DNA from: Symploca sp. SIO3C6
GTDB lineage: Bacteria; Cyanobacteriota; Cyanobacteriia; Cyanobacteriales; Coleofasciculaceae
Length of the DNA: 64,000 nucleotides
Reading direction: 5' to 3'
NCBI GenBank assembly: GCA_010692425.1
Contig: JAAHHJ010000005.1
Span: 62,001-126,000, forward strand
The notes under the pieces: model-generated
Database searches by the model: none
What the model saw: the letters and a program-made list of their open reading frames with translations, nothing else
What the model was told of the DNA's origin: nothing
Made by a program: the position numbers and the translations under genes
In this document: piece by piece, positions 28,856 through 39,213 of the stretch
Layout of the letters: each line of letters opens with the position of its first letter
Numbering within the stretch: the stretch's first letter is position 1

Positions 28856-29461
28856 ATGAATACTTTAGAAGCAATTTATCAACGTCGCTCTGTTAAAGGT
28901 TATGATCCTAATCATAAAATAACACCTGAAGAGGAACAGAAACTCCTCGAAGCAACAATTCAAGCTCCCACAAGTTTTAATATTCAACATTGGCGTTTTG
29001 TTGTCCTTCGAGATCCAGAATTACGACAAAAGATCCGCAAAGAATATGGCAATGATCAAGCGCAAATGACTGATGCTTCTTTGCTAATTCTCTTTACAGC
29101 AGATATGAAAGCGTGGCAAAAAGAACCCTATCGCTATTGGCAAAATGCTCCCCAAGAAGTTGCCGATCTAATTGTAAATTGGATGGGGCCTTTTCATGAA
29201 GGGCGTGAATGGCTTCAGCGAGATGAAGCTCAACGTTCAATTGGGATGGCAATGCAGACTTTAATGTTAACAGCAAAAGCTCTGGGTTATGATTCTTGCC
29301 CAATGATTGGTTTTGATATTGATAAAGTAGCAGAATTGATTAATTTACCGGAGGATTGTGTTATTGGGCCAATGGTAGCAATTGGAAAAAAAGTCAAAGA
29401 GCCTTGGCCAAAACCTGGACAATTACCTTTGAGTGAGTTGGTTATTGAAAATAGGTTCTAA
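28856..29461 (+). CDS. Nitroreductase-family flavoprotein
   Basis: A 201-residue FMN-dependent NAD(P)H oxidoreductase of the nitroreductase family. The N-terminal RRSVKGYDP and the phosphate-contacting QAPTSFNIQHWRF are typical, as is the C-terminal GYDSCPMIGF and the length. It should reduce quinones or nitro compounds in the cytosol; the natural substrate is unknown. ATG 28856 follows an AT-rich leader without a clear Shine-Dalgarno. It is flanked by repeats and transposase debris on both sides and has no operon partner. Confidence 0.85.
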   Translation: MNTLEAIYQRRSVKGYDPNHKITPEEEQKLLEATIQAPTSFNIQHWRFVVLRDPELRQKIRKEYGNDQAQMTDASLLILFTADMKAWQKEPYRYWQNAPQEVADLIVNWMGPFHEGREWLQRDEAQRSIGMAMQTLMLTAKALGYDSCPMIGFDIDKVAELINLPEDCVIGPMVAIGKKVKEPWPKPGQLPLSELVIENRF

Positions 29462-29539
29462 AAAGTTAAATTTGAATAATTTAGGGGATTTTTAGGAATA
29501 AAAACCTGAGTTTCGATATAACCGAAACTGCTGAAATAT

Positions 29540-29911
29540 CTACCTGACAATGGCTACAGCATATATTTAGCCTCTACAAATAGCTGCATTACTGAAAAAA
29601 ACTCTCATAGAAGAAATCTACAGGGATGATTTCCGAGAGCTTCATTCCATCCATTGGGGTATGGAATGTTACCACCGAGCAATCAAACAGCTTTGTGGCA
29701 TCAAAAAGTTTGTAGTGAGAGCCACTCTCAGCGATTGTTACTCATTTTTGGTGTTCTTTGAAAGCTTTTATTCAATTAGAATTACCGGAGAGCCAATCAA
29801 TTAATTGAAAATTGCTATCAACCACAAAGAGAACTATCCCTGAAAGCGGCTCGTGATTTCATCTTATGTCATCTTGAACAAAAATTAGGATTAGCTGCTA
29901 ATAGGGTCTAA
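29540..29911 (+). pseudogene. IS701/IS4-type transposase C-terminal remnant
   Basis: Three reading frames carry pieces of one DDE transposase. One reads FRELHSIHWGMECYHRAIKQ then LCGIKKFVVR, which holds the conserved YHR and catalytic-glutamate region. The frame then shifts to CSLKAFIQLEL and shifts again to ENCYQPQRELSLKAARDFI, ending at a TAA near 29912. The N-terminal two thirds is missing. It is clearly non-functional. Confidence 0.7.
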
Positions 29912-30240
29912 ACTAGCGAAGATACTTGTGACAAGATGATTACTTTTGCCAACAGTATCTGCGAAGCTGTCACCAGGAACAATCTAGGCTGAAACACTTG
30001 CTTTGTCAGGATTTCAGAAACTGAAAATTTAGCGATCGCCAGCTCAAAAATATTGCAGCATAAAGCTAGTTACTGCAAAAGTAGTAAAAATCATCTTGGC
30101 TATATCAAGCCTAAGATTTCTACATAGTAAGGAGTTGAGCCATTTTAGCTCAATGGGTATCCAATCCCTACCAAACACGCTCAAGCTGCTAAATTATCTA
30201 GATTGCCCTTGGTGTCAGCTTCGCTAGTTTAGACCCTATT
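29901..30240. mobile_element. 340-bp segment bounded by 22-bp perfect inverted repeats
   Basis: AATAGGGTCTAAACTAGCGA plus AG (29901-29922) recurs exactly inverted at 30219-30240. The left copy overlaps the end of the transposase remnant. The inside has no open frame of note and one GCGATCGC. It could be a miniature inverted-repeat element or two ends left by a deletion. Confidence 0.5.
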
Positions 30241-30423
30241 TAAGTTTAAGTCTACCTACTTACTCCATAAAATCTGCTCAGACAAAGTACTTATCCCAAA
30301 CCAGAGCAGATGTGATCCAAGCAAGCTCCTAACAATTAAGAATCTGCTAATTTATACATGACTGAAAGAAGTAAAGAATTAAAATTATTTTTAGGCTGGA
30401 GAAAACTTTTAACTCTGGTAGTT
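30241..30423. other. Spacer between mobile debris and thiC
   Basis: About 180 AT-rich bases with no recognised element apart from the terminator hairpin that follows. Confidence 0.35.
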
Positions 30424-30455
30424 CTGGCGCTATAGTCCCTAGGGTTTAGCGCCAG
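30424..30455 (-). terminator. Hairpin terminator after thiC
   Basis: CTGGCGCTA (30424-30432) and TAGCGCCAG (30447-30455) form a perfect 9-bp stem just beyond the thiC stop. The minus-strand tail (AACTACCAGAGTTAAAAGTTTT) is only moderately U-rich. Confidence 0.55.
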
Positions 30456-30468
30456 GAGTATGTCACCT

Positions 30469-31940
<1,472 letters not shown>

Positions 31941-32078
31941 ATGCAATTTTACCATTAAAGAGGTAAGTGATCGTTTAGTTATTGTTGGAACGGTTGCACT
32001 ATGAGGCTTGGAGTTGGCTTTCTCCTCATCCAACTTGGCTTACAACCCTCTTGCTGTGGAATAAATCAAAAAGCAGAA

Positions 32079-32174
32079 AGACCCGGAGTCCACGCCTACC
32101 ACAAGCATCTCGTATTGCTGCTACCTTCCGGTCCTGACAAGGTTTGAGCGTTGAGATCGCATGAATCCGAGTCT
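32079..32174 (-). ncRNA. ffs: Signal recognition particle RNA, small bacterial type
   Basis: On the minus strand the apical loop region reads GTCAGGACCGGAAGGTAGCA, the nearly invariant Ffh-binding hairpin of SRP RNA. Ends were set by the terminal pairing AGACTCGGA with TCCGGGTCT, giving 96 nt. TATGAT just upstream is a candidate -10 box. The RNA works with Ffh and FtsY in co-translational membrane targeting. Confidence 0.95.
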
Positions 32175-32225
32175 ATATAATCATAGCATCATTAGTTATG
32201 ATTGGGCTAATTTGAGATCAGATAT

Positions 32226-32492
32226 TTACTCGACAACTACGCGCCATTCGTGGAGTCGGTACTTAACGCAGTTGTTGATCACAAGAGGATCTCGAGCAAC
32301 AATTATCTTCGCTTCATCCATTGAATCGGCTTCAAATAGCAACATGCCCCCCTTTTGTTTTGCCCAGTAGCCAGTTTTTGCCCGGTGCCCCTTGGCAATC
32401 AAGTCTTGAACGTAGGCTTTATGAGCCTGCACATGCTTGTCAAATTCGACTTTATCGACGATTCCTTCCTCAATCTTTACAAATAGAGGCAT
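32226..32492 (-). CDS. YciI-family small protein
   Basis: An 88-residue protein of the YciI/YCII group, a ferredoxin-like alpha+beta fold with a conserved His-Asp pair proposed to be catalytic. It starts MPLFVKIEEG, has HVQAHKAYVQDLIAKG in the centre, and GGMLLFEADSMDEAKIIVARDP near the end. I chose the internal ATG at 32492, which matches the family's N-terminus; the frame continues to 32534 but those residues are not conserved in type. Function is unknown. It lies upstream of the SRP RNA on the same strand. Confidence 0.8.
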   Translation of the reverse strand: MPLFVKIEEGIVDKVEFDKHVQAHKAYVQDLIAKGHRAKTGYWAKQKGGMLLFEADSMDEAKIIVARDPLVINNCVKYRLHEWRVVVE

Positions 32493-32740
32493 TTTGCTCA
32501 ATCTACTCCTCAAGCCGATTATTTGTGGTGCCAATCCTGGAATTTATAATTTTAACTGAAGAGCTAAGAACCTTGTCAAAGTAAGCTCCAAGATTTTTTT
32601 CATGAGTTCAGTTTCTAAACGATTGTGCATTTAATTTGCACAATCGATTGTTTCTATAAAGGCTCCGAATCAGAAGACAGAAGCTTAAGAGGTGAATAAT
32701 TAATCATCCACCATCTTCCCATCTCCCTATCCATCTAAGA

Positions 32741-35386
32741 TTAATCCTTTGAAATATAGAAATCTGATTGAGATGGGAAAAACTCTGGACAATAACCGCT
32801 TGGATCTACTTGCAGACTGCACATCGGGCTATCCTCACATTGGCAACATCTGCCTTGAAAATAAACGCATCGGGCACAGCAATTTTCTCCTCTCTTTTTT
32901 GCCTCATCTATAATCAAATCATGTTGAGTGAAGCTAGTAAGCTTCAAACTATTCCTATCCCACCTAGCTTTAAGTATCCCAGTATCTGCTAAAATTTGCC
33001 ATCGTGGGTCTCCTTCAACTATTTCCTCAGGAATACGCAACCAAGCCCCTTCTACTTCTGCAATTACTTCCACTTCAAACCCCTCTGATACTTCTGAGTT
33101 AGTTTGATACTCAATCAATTGCTCTTGCCGCCTAGAGCTCACATGTTCCGGAATCTGCCCATATTCAATAGCTTCTCCCACAGCAGGGATGTGAACAACG
33201 TGCCTCTTTTGCAAATCACCAGAACGTGCTAATTCGTGCAATGCATCTAAGGAACCGTGAATCAGAATTAGGTGCTGGGGATCGACTTTATGAATTACTT
33301 GAGTTAGTCCGACTTTATCAGCGTGAGCACTTAGATTAAACCTTTGAATTTGTGCCCTAACTGTAATCTCTTTGCCCTCTAATTCGATAGTATCGCCAGT
33401 TTCAAGGTTTTGGAGTAGACGACCAGGACTTTCTTCGTCAGTATAGCCGCTAATGAAAACCGCAGCATTTTCCCGCTCTAGTAAAGTTTGGGCATAATAC
33501 ACAGAAGCTCCACCACTAAGCATACCTGAGGAAGCAACAATAACACTAGGTTTTGCCATTGCCAAAGGACGTTCCTCTTTGCGGGCAATGGGAATAATTG
33601 GTGGTATCCCTTCTGAATCAAAAAAGGGTTCAATTCCAGTTTGTGCAACCAGATTTTGTACTGATTGAGGCAACAGGGTAAGATGATCTCGAAAAGTATT
33701 GGTAACTGCCCTGACTAAACCATCTACGTAGACAGGAATCTTCATTTGCCGGAATTCATGAGAGGTACGAATTGCCAGTAGGATTTCTTGGGCGCGCCCC
33801 AAGGCAAAAGCTGGTATTAAGACATTACCGCCAGCCTGTACAACCGAGGCAACTGCTTTAATCAGAGCTGTCTCTTGGGCTTTGCGGGCTGGATGAGCAT
33901 CAGCCCCGTAAGTAGACTCAGTAATCAGAAGATCAGCTTCCGGGAGGTCACAAATCTGCAATCCTGTAGTTGTGCGAGAGGAAGTAGTGTTGTAATCTCC
34001 CGTGTAAAGTAGCGATCGCTTGCCATAGCTCATATATACACAAGCTGCTCCTAAAATATGACCAGCATTAATAAATCTGACTGTCAATCCTGGTAGGGGT
34101 TCAAAGTCTTCACCTATGTCTTGGGTTTCCAGCCGAAAGAGGGTACGTTCAAGATCTACTGAATCAAATAGCTCTGGGGAGTCTTCATTCAGCTGCTGCA
34201 CCTTTAAGCCATCTTGCAACATTACCTGGGCAATTTCTCTGGTTCCAGGAGTGCAAATCATCCGTGCCTCGGGCCAACGGTTGTGAAATACTGGTACAGC
34301 ACCGATATGGTCTTGGTGAGCATGAGTGATTATTAGTAGATTGGGGCGTGACAAATGCTCAAGTGCTGGTAAGGGTTCATAACCTTTAGGTCGAGTTCCG
34401 CAATCGAGTACGATTTCGTAGGGACCAATTTCTACCTTGAAGCAGGAAGCACCGATACTGCGGGCAGCTCCTAAGGGGGTAACCACCAAGTTTTCTGTTT
34501 CTTCAAGACTAGTTGCCGACGCCTTAGGAGCTAAATCACTAGCAACCTCTGGGTAAAGGTAAACTTGACTCTTAGTACCCCTTGCCATAATTTGTACTCT
34601 AGCCTGTTGACCTGTTGCCGGGTTAATGGCTTCCCATTCCCAGGCATAGCGACGCCAGACACCGGGAAATAATTGCCAATTAGTTTCATCTCCTGTGTGA
34701 GCACAGAGTGCTGCCAGGGCTTTGTGGTCAGGAGCAGAGGGGTTCTCTAGTACACGAGTACCAGGCAAATTGTTGCTAGAGTTTAGTGATTCGAGAGATT
34801 CCTCTTTAGTGGTAGAAGTTTTCTTTTCAATTGCTGTGGGTGGGCTTGAGACTGAGGCTACAGTTTGGGTGTTTAAGGAGGCAAGAGCATTCCCAGAAAT
34901 GGGTGCTGCATATTCAATGCGTAAGCTTCTGCCTTGGAGTCGAGCTGAAATTTGCCAAATTTGCCCCTCTTTCATGCGGGGGTCAGGATTAAGTAAAGTA
35001 GGTTTTAGAGTTTTCTCTCCAGGTCTTTGCACTTTGAAGCGCACGAACTGACCCTTTTTTCCCAGTTGCACAACTCGCCCGACTAAATCGCATTTATCCT
35101 CAGAAGCTTTCTTGGTTTGCTGTGGGGATAGTTGTTCTGAACTGACAATCTTTACACTGGAGATTTCCCCTGTAGAGTCAGTACTGGGAATTACCTGCCA
35201 TCGTCGAAAATCTGTAGGGACGTCGAGGGGCTCTTGAGACAGACGTAGAAGTGTTGAATCTCTCAATTTTAGGTGTAGTAGACCATCAACTTGCTCAATT
35301 GTTCCACTTAAAGTAAGGTTAATCCCGGTTTTTGCCTCCAGCTTAGATGCTAATATGTTGACTTGCCCTTCAGAGGTTGTTTTCAT
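32741..35386 (-). CDS. Large beta-CASP metallo-beta-lactamase-fold hydrolase
   Basis: An 881-residue protein. The MBL core begins near residue 320 with HAHQDHIG (zinc-binding HxHxDH), TGDYNTT and the beta-CASP elements TESTYGADAH, PAFALGRAQEILLAI and VASSGMLSGG, then SAHAD. This is the fold of CPSF73 and RNase J, so it is probably an RNA-processing nuclease. About 310 residues precede the core, with OB-like beta segments and a low-complexity linker. The C-terminus holds a cysteine cluster (CCARCVYFQGRCCQCEDSP then more Cys) that could bind zinc or iron-sulfur. It is much longer than bacterial RNase J (about 550). Substrate unknown. Confidence 0.88.
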   Translation of the reverse strand: MKTTSEGQVNILASKLEAKTGINLTLSGTIEQVDGLLHLKLRDSTLLRLSQEPLDVPTDFRRWQVIPSTDSTGEISSVKIVSSEQLSPQQTKKASEDKCDLVGRVVQLGKKGQFVRFKVQRPGEKTLKPTLLNPDPRMKEGQIWQISARLQGRSLRIEYAAPISGNALASLNTQTVASVSSPPTAIEKKTSTTKEESLESLNSSNNLPGTRVLENPSAPDHKALAALCAHTGDETNWQLFPGVWRRYAWEWEAINPATGQQARVQIMARGTKSQVYLYPEVASDLAPKASATSLEETENLVVTPLGAARSIGASCFKVEIGPYEIVLDCGTRPKGYEPLPALEHLSRPNLLIITHAHQDHIGAVPVFHNRWPEARMICTPGTREIAQVMLQDGLKVQQLNEDSPELFDSVDLERTLFRLETQDIGEDFEPLPGLTVRFINAGHILGAACVYMSYGKRSLLYTGDYNTTSSRTTTGLQICDLPEADLLITESTYGADAHPARKAQETALIKAVASVVQAGGNVLIPAFALGRAQEILLAIRTSHEFRQMKIPVYVDGLVRAVTNTFRDHLTLLPQSVQNLVAQTGIEPFFDSEGIPPIIPIARKEERPLAMAKPSVIVASSGMLSGGASVYYAQTLLERENAAVFISGYTDEESPGRLLQNLETGDTIELEGKEITVRAQIQRFNLSAHADKVGLTQVIHKVDPQHLILIHGSLDALHELARSGDLQKRHVVHIPAVGEAIEYGQIPEHVSSRRQEQLIEYQTNSEVSEGFEVEVIAEVEGAWLRIPEEIVEGDPRWQILADTGILKARWDRNSLKLTSFTQHDLIIDEAKKRGENCCARCVYFQGRCCQCEDSPMCSLQVDPSGYCPEFFPSQSDFYISKD

Positions 35387-35615
35387 TTTCCAAGATATTA
35401 ATTTATAATTAATTGAGTGATCATCTCTGGAAAAATAGCTGTAGGGTGTTAGACCCTATCTGCCTAGCAATATTATTGGTTTTTAGAATATACTAGGGGA
35501 TTGCCTATCTTGTTTTGATATCTTACCTAGATTTTTGGGCAGTTAGCTTAAGCCCGTGAAATTTGGGACATAGTCAATAGGAAGTTGGGAGTATTTTATT
35601 TAGAGTGGGTTGGGA

Positions 35616-36095
35616 ATGATTGATGAAAGTTGGTATCAAAAACCCCTTGCAGTTCCAGAGGAAACTTCTGCTGGCGGAGTGGTAGCACGCCTAGAGAATA
35701 AACAGATTTACATCGCATTAGTTAGAGAAAACAGAGGAGTCGAATACGTCTTGCCTAAAGGGCATGTAGAAGCAAACGAAAGCCTTGAACAAGCAGCACA
35801 CCGGGAAATCGAGGAAGAAGCTGGTCTTGCTAACTTGCAACTGATTGCTGCACTGGGAGTTAGAGAAAGATTAAATTTTTCCAAGCGGCGTTGGAAAAAA
35901 ACCCACTATTTCTTGTTTACAACTAACCAAATAGAAGGAAGCCCTACCGATCCTTATATAGAATACGAGCTACATTGGTTTCCCTTGGAGCAACTACCTT
36001 TATTATTCTGGCCAGAGCAACAGGAACTTATCGAGACAAACTGTACTCTAATTGTTGAACTTGTGGACAATTATTTTAGAAACCTAAGCAAGTGA
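35616..36095 (+). CDS. NUDIX hydrolase
   Basis: A 159-residue pyrophosphohydrolase of the NUDIX superfamily. The NUDIX box G-x5-E-x7-REUxEExGU is present as GHVEANESLEQAAHREIEEE followed by AGL (about residues 48-70). A conserved EFTSAGGVV-like start (EETSAGGVVARLE) precedes it. Substrates range over nucleoside diphosphate derivatives and cannot be inferred. I use ATG 35616 with GGTTGGG just upstream; TTG 35610 is a less likely alternative. No operon partner. Confidence 0.9.
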   Translation: MIDESWYQKPLAVPEETSAGGVVARLENKQIYIALVRENRGVEYVLPKGHVEANESLEQAAHREIEEEAGLANLQLIAALGVRERLNFSKRRWKKTHYFLFTTNQIEGSPTDPYIEYELHWFPLEQLPLLFWPEQQELIETNCTLIVELVDNYFRNLSK

Positions 36096-36151
36096 GTTAA
36101 AATCAGCGACAATAAAGCTTTCTGCTTTATAGGTTACTGAGGAGTTGGGAA

Positions 36152-36670
36152 ATGCAGCGTCTGATCAGTTGGTGCCCAGCGCTAGGAACTTTAGTGCTAG
36201 GAAGTATTGCCAGTCTTAACTTTGCCACAGAGCCAGCATCGGCTCAGGCAGCCTATGGTAGTTATGTCGGTGTTGGTCTTACCTTTGGTATTACTGAAGA
36301 TGATGGGGGAGATGGTCAGCAATTTGGTGGAGTGGTTGCTGTACGCTACAAACTCTTAGAACTTCCGGTTTCTCTGAGGACACAAGCTTTCATTGGCGCT
36401 GGTACAGCTGTAGTGCCAACTATTTCCTATGATTTTCCGATTAACTGGCAAACTGATGCTTACTTGGGAGTAGGTGTTGCCTTCGGTAGTGGTGATACAC
36501 CTTCGCCAGTTGGAAATAAAACTAGCTTTGCAGTGCAACCAGGAGTTGATTATGTCCTTCCCAATAGTAATACTGTTGTTTTTGGTAATGCTATCTTTGC
36601 TTTTGATGCCTATCGGGATGGGGGAGGAACCGCTATTTCTGTGCAAGGGGGCATTGGTTTAAGATTCTAG
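36152..36670 (+). CDS. Exported protein, probable small outer-membrane beta-barrel
   Basis: A 172-residue protein with a signal peptide (hydrophobic about 10-25, cleavage near ASAQA). After it, amphipathic strands rich in G, V, Y and F alternate (GSYVGVGLTFGI, DAYLGVGVAFG), and the chain ends in GIGLRF with a terminal phenylalanine, the classical outer-membrane insertion signal. No named family was recognised. GAGGAGTTGGG precedes the ATG. It lies 460 bases before the zinc genes, but no Zur-like site was seen before it. Confidence 0.7.
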   Translation: MQRLISWCPALGTLVLGSIASLNFATEPASAQAAYGSYVGVGLTFGITEDDGGDGQQFGGVVAVRYKLLELPVSLRTQAFIGAGTAVVPTISYDFPINWQTDAYLGVGVAFGSGDTPSPVGNKTSFAVQPGVDYVLPNSNTVVFGNAIFAFDAYRDGGGTAISVQGGIGLRF

Positions 36671-37099
36671 GGATATGTGCGATTTGTTGCGTCGAAACCA
36701 AGATGGGGGAAGACGCGCCAGTAACATTAGGACCTGGACAAATCGATAACTATGCTGGTGAAAATCCAGTTATCTAACTTGTCAATGCGTAAGTCCTAAA
36801 CTCGAGTACCAAAGTCGAGCGCCACGCTTCTGAGCAAGAGTGCGATCACTACAAAAAGCGCTCGTCCCTGCTACAGAGAATAACCAGGCTAAGCTAGAGG
36901 CAATGCACCAACTCTGAGAGATTGCCATCCTCAAATCGCCCTGTATAGGATATAGAGCATGAGTTTTAGCTGTGCAACACTACTAAGTACTCCGCCATAA
37001 GATGCTCCCAACTGGGCTTCTAACTCTGCCCTCGAGCGGGTGTCGCCAGCACGAAACAGGCAGAAATTTGCCAGGTGTAAATTTTCGGTTTTTGGTTTA
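36671..37099. other. Spacer before znuA with an orphan open stretch
   Basis: This spacer holds no complete gene. On the minus strand, 37083-36931 is open for about 50 codons and reads like protein (FRAGDTRSRAELEAQLGA, then SYGGVLSSVAQLKLM) ending at TGA 36933-36931, with no start codon. It may be a gene fragment; the family is not recognised. Confidence 0.35.
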
Positions 37100-37114
37100 T
37101 GATAATCATTATCA
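37100..37114. promoter_or_regulatory. Zur box before znuA
   Basis: TGATAATCATTATCA is a perfect 7-1-7 palindrome matching the cyanobacterial Zur operator pattern. It ends 18 bases before the znuA ATG, where a zinc-loaded repressor would block transcription or initiation. Confidence 0.85.
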
Positions 37115-37132
37115 TTATTTTAAATCCATAAG

Positions 37133-38113
37133 ATGTTCTTTCATCTATTCAAAACGTTTAAAATCAATTTCTTAAACCGCGCTCTAATTACTACCTTCAC
37201 TTGTTTAGGAGCGATCGCTTGTAATACAGCAACTACCCCCCCAACGAATTCCAGCCCCAAGATTGTCACTACTTTTCTGCCAATTCATTTATTTACCAAA
37301 GCTGTGGTGGGAGATACGGGACAAGTAGATATTTTGATTTCCCCTGGAACGGAAGTTCACGACTATCAAGCCACCCCAGACGATGCCAAACTGTTAGCCC
37401 AAGCAGATGTGTTAGTCGAAAATGGTTTGGGTATGGAAGAGTTTTTATCGGCTTTAGTAGCCAATGCTGGTAATTCCGAACTTCAGCAAATTGATTCCAG
37501 TGAAGGGATAGAGGCCATAGAAGAGGAACATGAGGAACATGAAGAGGGAGAACATGGAGATGATGAACACGAACATGAAGAGGGAAAACACGGACATCAC
37601 CATGAAGAAGGAAATCCTCACGTTTGGTTAGATCCTGTTTTGGCACAACAACAAGTAGCTAATATCAGAGATAGGTTAATCGAGAGCGACCCCAGTAATG
37701 CAGATAGCTATCGTAGCAATGCTGAGGCTTATATTCAGCAACTACAACAACTAGACAGTGAATTTCAACAAAGATTAGCACCAGTCAAAGGTTGTAATTT
37801 TATTACTTTTCACGATGCTTTCCCTTATTTAGCCCAACGCTACGGACTGCAACAGGAAGCTATTGTAGAAATTCCTGAAGATAGCATTACTCCCCAAGAT
37901 ATCCAACGAGTGCAACAAGCAGCCGATCAATATGGAGTTAAAGCCTTATTCACCGAACCTGGAATTGAAGACAAACGCATTCAACAGATATCCAGTGACT
38001 TAAATCTACCCTTAGAAGTGATCGACCCTCTAGAGTCGGGAGAAACTGATCCGCAATATTATTTTCAAGCTATGCGGGGGAATCTGGAAGCATTGTTAAG
38101 AGCTTGCCAATAA
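37133..38113 (+). CDS. znuA: Zinc ABC transporter substrate-binding protein
   Basis: Periplasmic zinc-binding protein of the ZnuA/cluster A-I family. The 326-residue protein has a lipoprotein-type signal (hydrophobic then AIACN, cysteine near residue 30). Metal-site histidines are in SPGTEVHDYQ, GNPHVWLDP and ITFHDAFPY, with the final acidic ligand in FTEPGIED. Between about residues 130 and 160 lies a long His/Glu loop (EEHEEHEEGEHGDDEHEHEEG in part), the feature that separates zinc from manganese binders. A perfect Zur box precedes it. znuC and znuB follow after a 311-base gap that holds a repeat element. Confidence 0.95.
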   Translation: MFFHLFKTFKINFLNRALITTFTCLGAIACNTATTPPTNSSPKIVTTFLPIHLFTKAVVGDTGQVDILISPGTEVHDYQATPDDAKLLAQADVLVENGLGMEEFLSALVANAGNSELQQIDSSEGIEAIEEEHEEHEEGEHGDDEHEHEEGKHGHHHEEGNPHVWLDPVLAQQQVANIRDRLIESDPSNADSYRSNAEAYIQQLQQLDSEFQQRLAPVKGCNFITFHDAFPYLAQRYGLQQEAIVEIPEDSITPQDIQRVQQAADQYGVKALFTEPGIEDKRIQQISSDLNLPLEVIDPLESGETDPQYYFQAMRGNLEALLRACQ

Positions 38114-38138
38114 TCAGTTATCAGCGCCCGGAAGAGCA

Positions 38139-38270
38139 AGGCAGGAGGCTCCAGGGCAGGAGGCAGTCCCGATGAAAAAACTTTTTCATCATCAAGCATT
38201 AAAGAGGGTTATTTCCCCTACACCCTACACCCTACACACTATTTCAAGTCAGGAGGGGAAATTTCTGCCC
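38139..38270. mobile_element. Dispersed repeat, first copy (between znuA and znuC)
   Basis: AGGCAGTCCCGATGAAAAAA through CATCATCAAGCATTAAAGAG and GGTTATTTCCCCTACACCCT to TTTCAAGTCAGGAGG also occurs, slightly changed, at 45100-45251 inside hemB. The core contains an A-run/T-run palindrome. It is a non-coding miniature element. The rest of the znuA-znuC gap (38114-38424) shows nothing else recognised. Confidence 0.65.
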
Positions 38271-38424
38271 GAAAAAGAAAGTCAGAAACTTTACCTGAAG
38301 ATATAGTAAATACGAACTACAAAAATTTAGTCTCTAGAGAGTCAACAGTTATCCTCCTTCGAGGACGTAGTCAATTTTTTGTTCTTGACTATTTTCCTTT
38401 GTTTAAATCAATTTAATAAATTCA

Positions 38425-39213
38425 ATGCACCAAAGTTTATCTGTTACCAAACCCATTGTTACAGTTATAAATCTATCGGTGATGCGTGGGGAATATTTAG
38501 CGGTAGATAATGTTTCTTTTGAATTATTGCCAGGTACTCATACAGCAATTATTGGGCCAAATGGTGCAGGAAAAACTACCTTAATTAAATCTATTTTAGG
38601 CTTGATAACCCCACATTCGGGTGAAATTAGATTGTTTGATGGTACTGGTAAACAGTCAAAGCGATTTAAACAGAAAATTGGCTATATTCCGCAAAATTTT
38701 CCCTTTGAACGTACTTTTCCTTTAACAGTATCGGAGTTAGTGGGTTTGGGCTTAAATAGAAAACAGTGGTGGTATTATAGTAAACGGAAACGAGAGAGAA
38801 TTTACCAAGCTCTAGAACAGGTTCATCTGATTAAACAATCCCAACAAAAAATTGGGACTCTTAGCGGAGGAGAATTAAAACGAGTCTTACTGGCTTATTG
38901 TTTAGTCGTTCCCCGTCGTTTTTTAGTCCTCGATGAAGCTTTAGCAGGGGTTGATGCCACGGGAGAAATGGAGTTTGCTACTTTACTCAATAATCTGAAA
39001 CAAGAACACAACTGGACAATTTTGGAAGTTTCCCACGATTTAGATTTAGTTAGTAAATATTGTGACTCAGTTATCTGTTTAAACCGTCGCTTACTGAATC
39101 AAGGTTCGCCGAACACTACTCTCACCCCAGAAAATCTCTTACAAATATACGGTTCTTTAGTTAGTCCTACCTGTCATCATCATGAACCTAGCCGACTTCC
39201 TGAGTCTTTTTAG
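38425..39213 (+). CDS. znuC: Zinc ABC transporter ATPase
   Basis: ATPase subunit of the ZnuABC importer. In 262 residues it has Walker A GPNGAGKTT (about 42-50), the ABC signature TLSGGELKR (about 145-153), Walker B FLVLDEAL and the switch histidine in EVSHDLD. The C-terminus is histidine-bearing (CHHHEPSRL). It overlaps znuB by 32 bases, so the two are translationally linked. Expression probably follows the Zur box before znuA unless the repeat in the gap interrupts it. Confidence 0.95.
   Translation: MHQSLSVTKPIVTVINLSVMRGEYLAVDNVSFELLPGTHTAIIGPNGAGKTTLIKSILGLITPHSGEIRLFDGTGKQSKRFKQKIGYIPQNFPFERTFPLTVSELVGLGLNRKQWWYYSKRKRERIYQALEQVHLIKQSQQKIGTLSGGELKRVLLAYCLVVPRRFLVLDEALAGVDATGEMEFATLLNNLKQEHNWTILEVSHDLDLVSKYCDSVICLNRRLLNQGSPNTTLTPENLLQIYGSLVSPTCHHHEPSRLPESF

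Noticed and set aside
35441-35460. GTTAGACCCTATC stretch as another copy of the 22-bp repeat at 29901
   Set aside because: Only about ten bases match, which is not enough to call a copy.
37293-37646. 117-codon minus-strand frame opposite znuA
   Set aside because: Composition (HVRVHHLHVLPLHV) is the complement of the His/Glu-rich loop.
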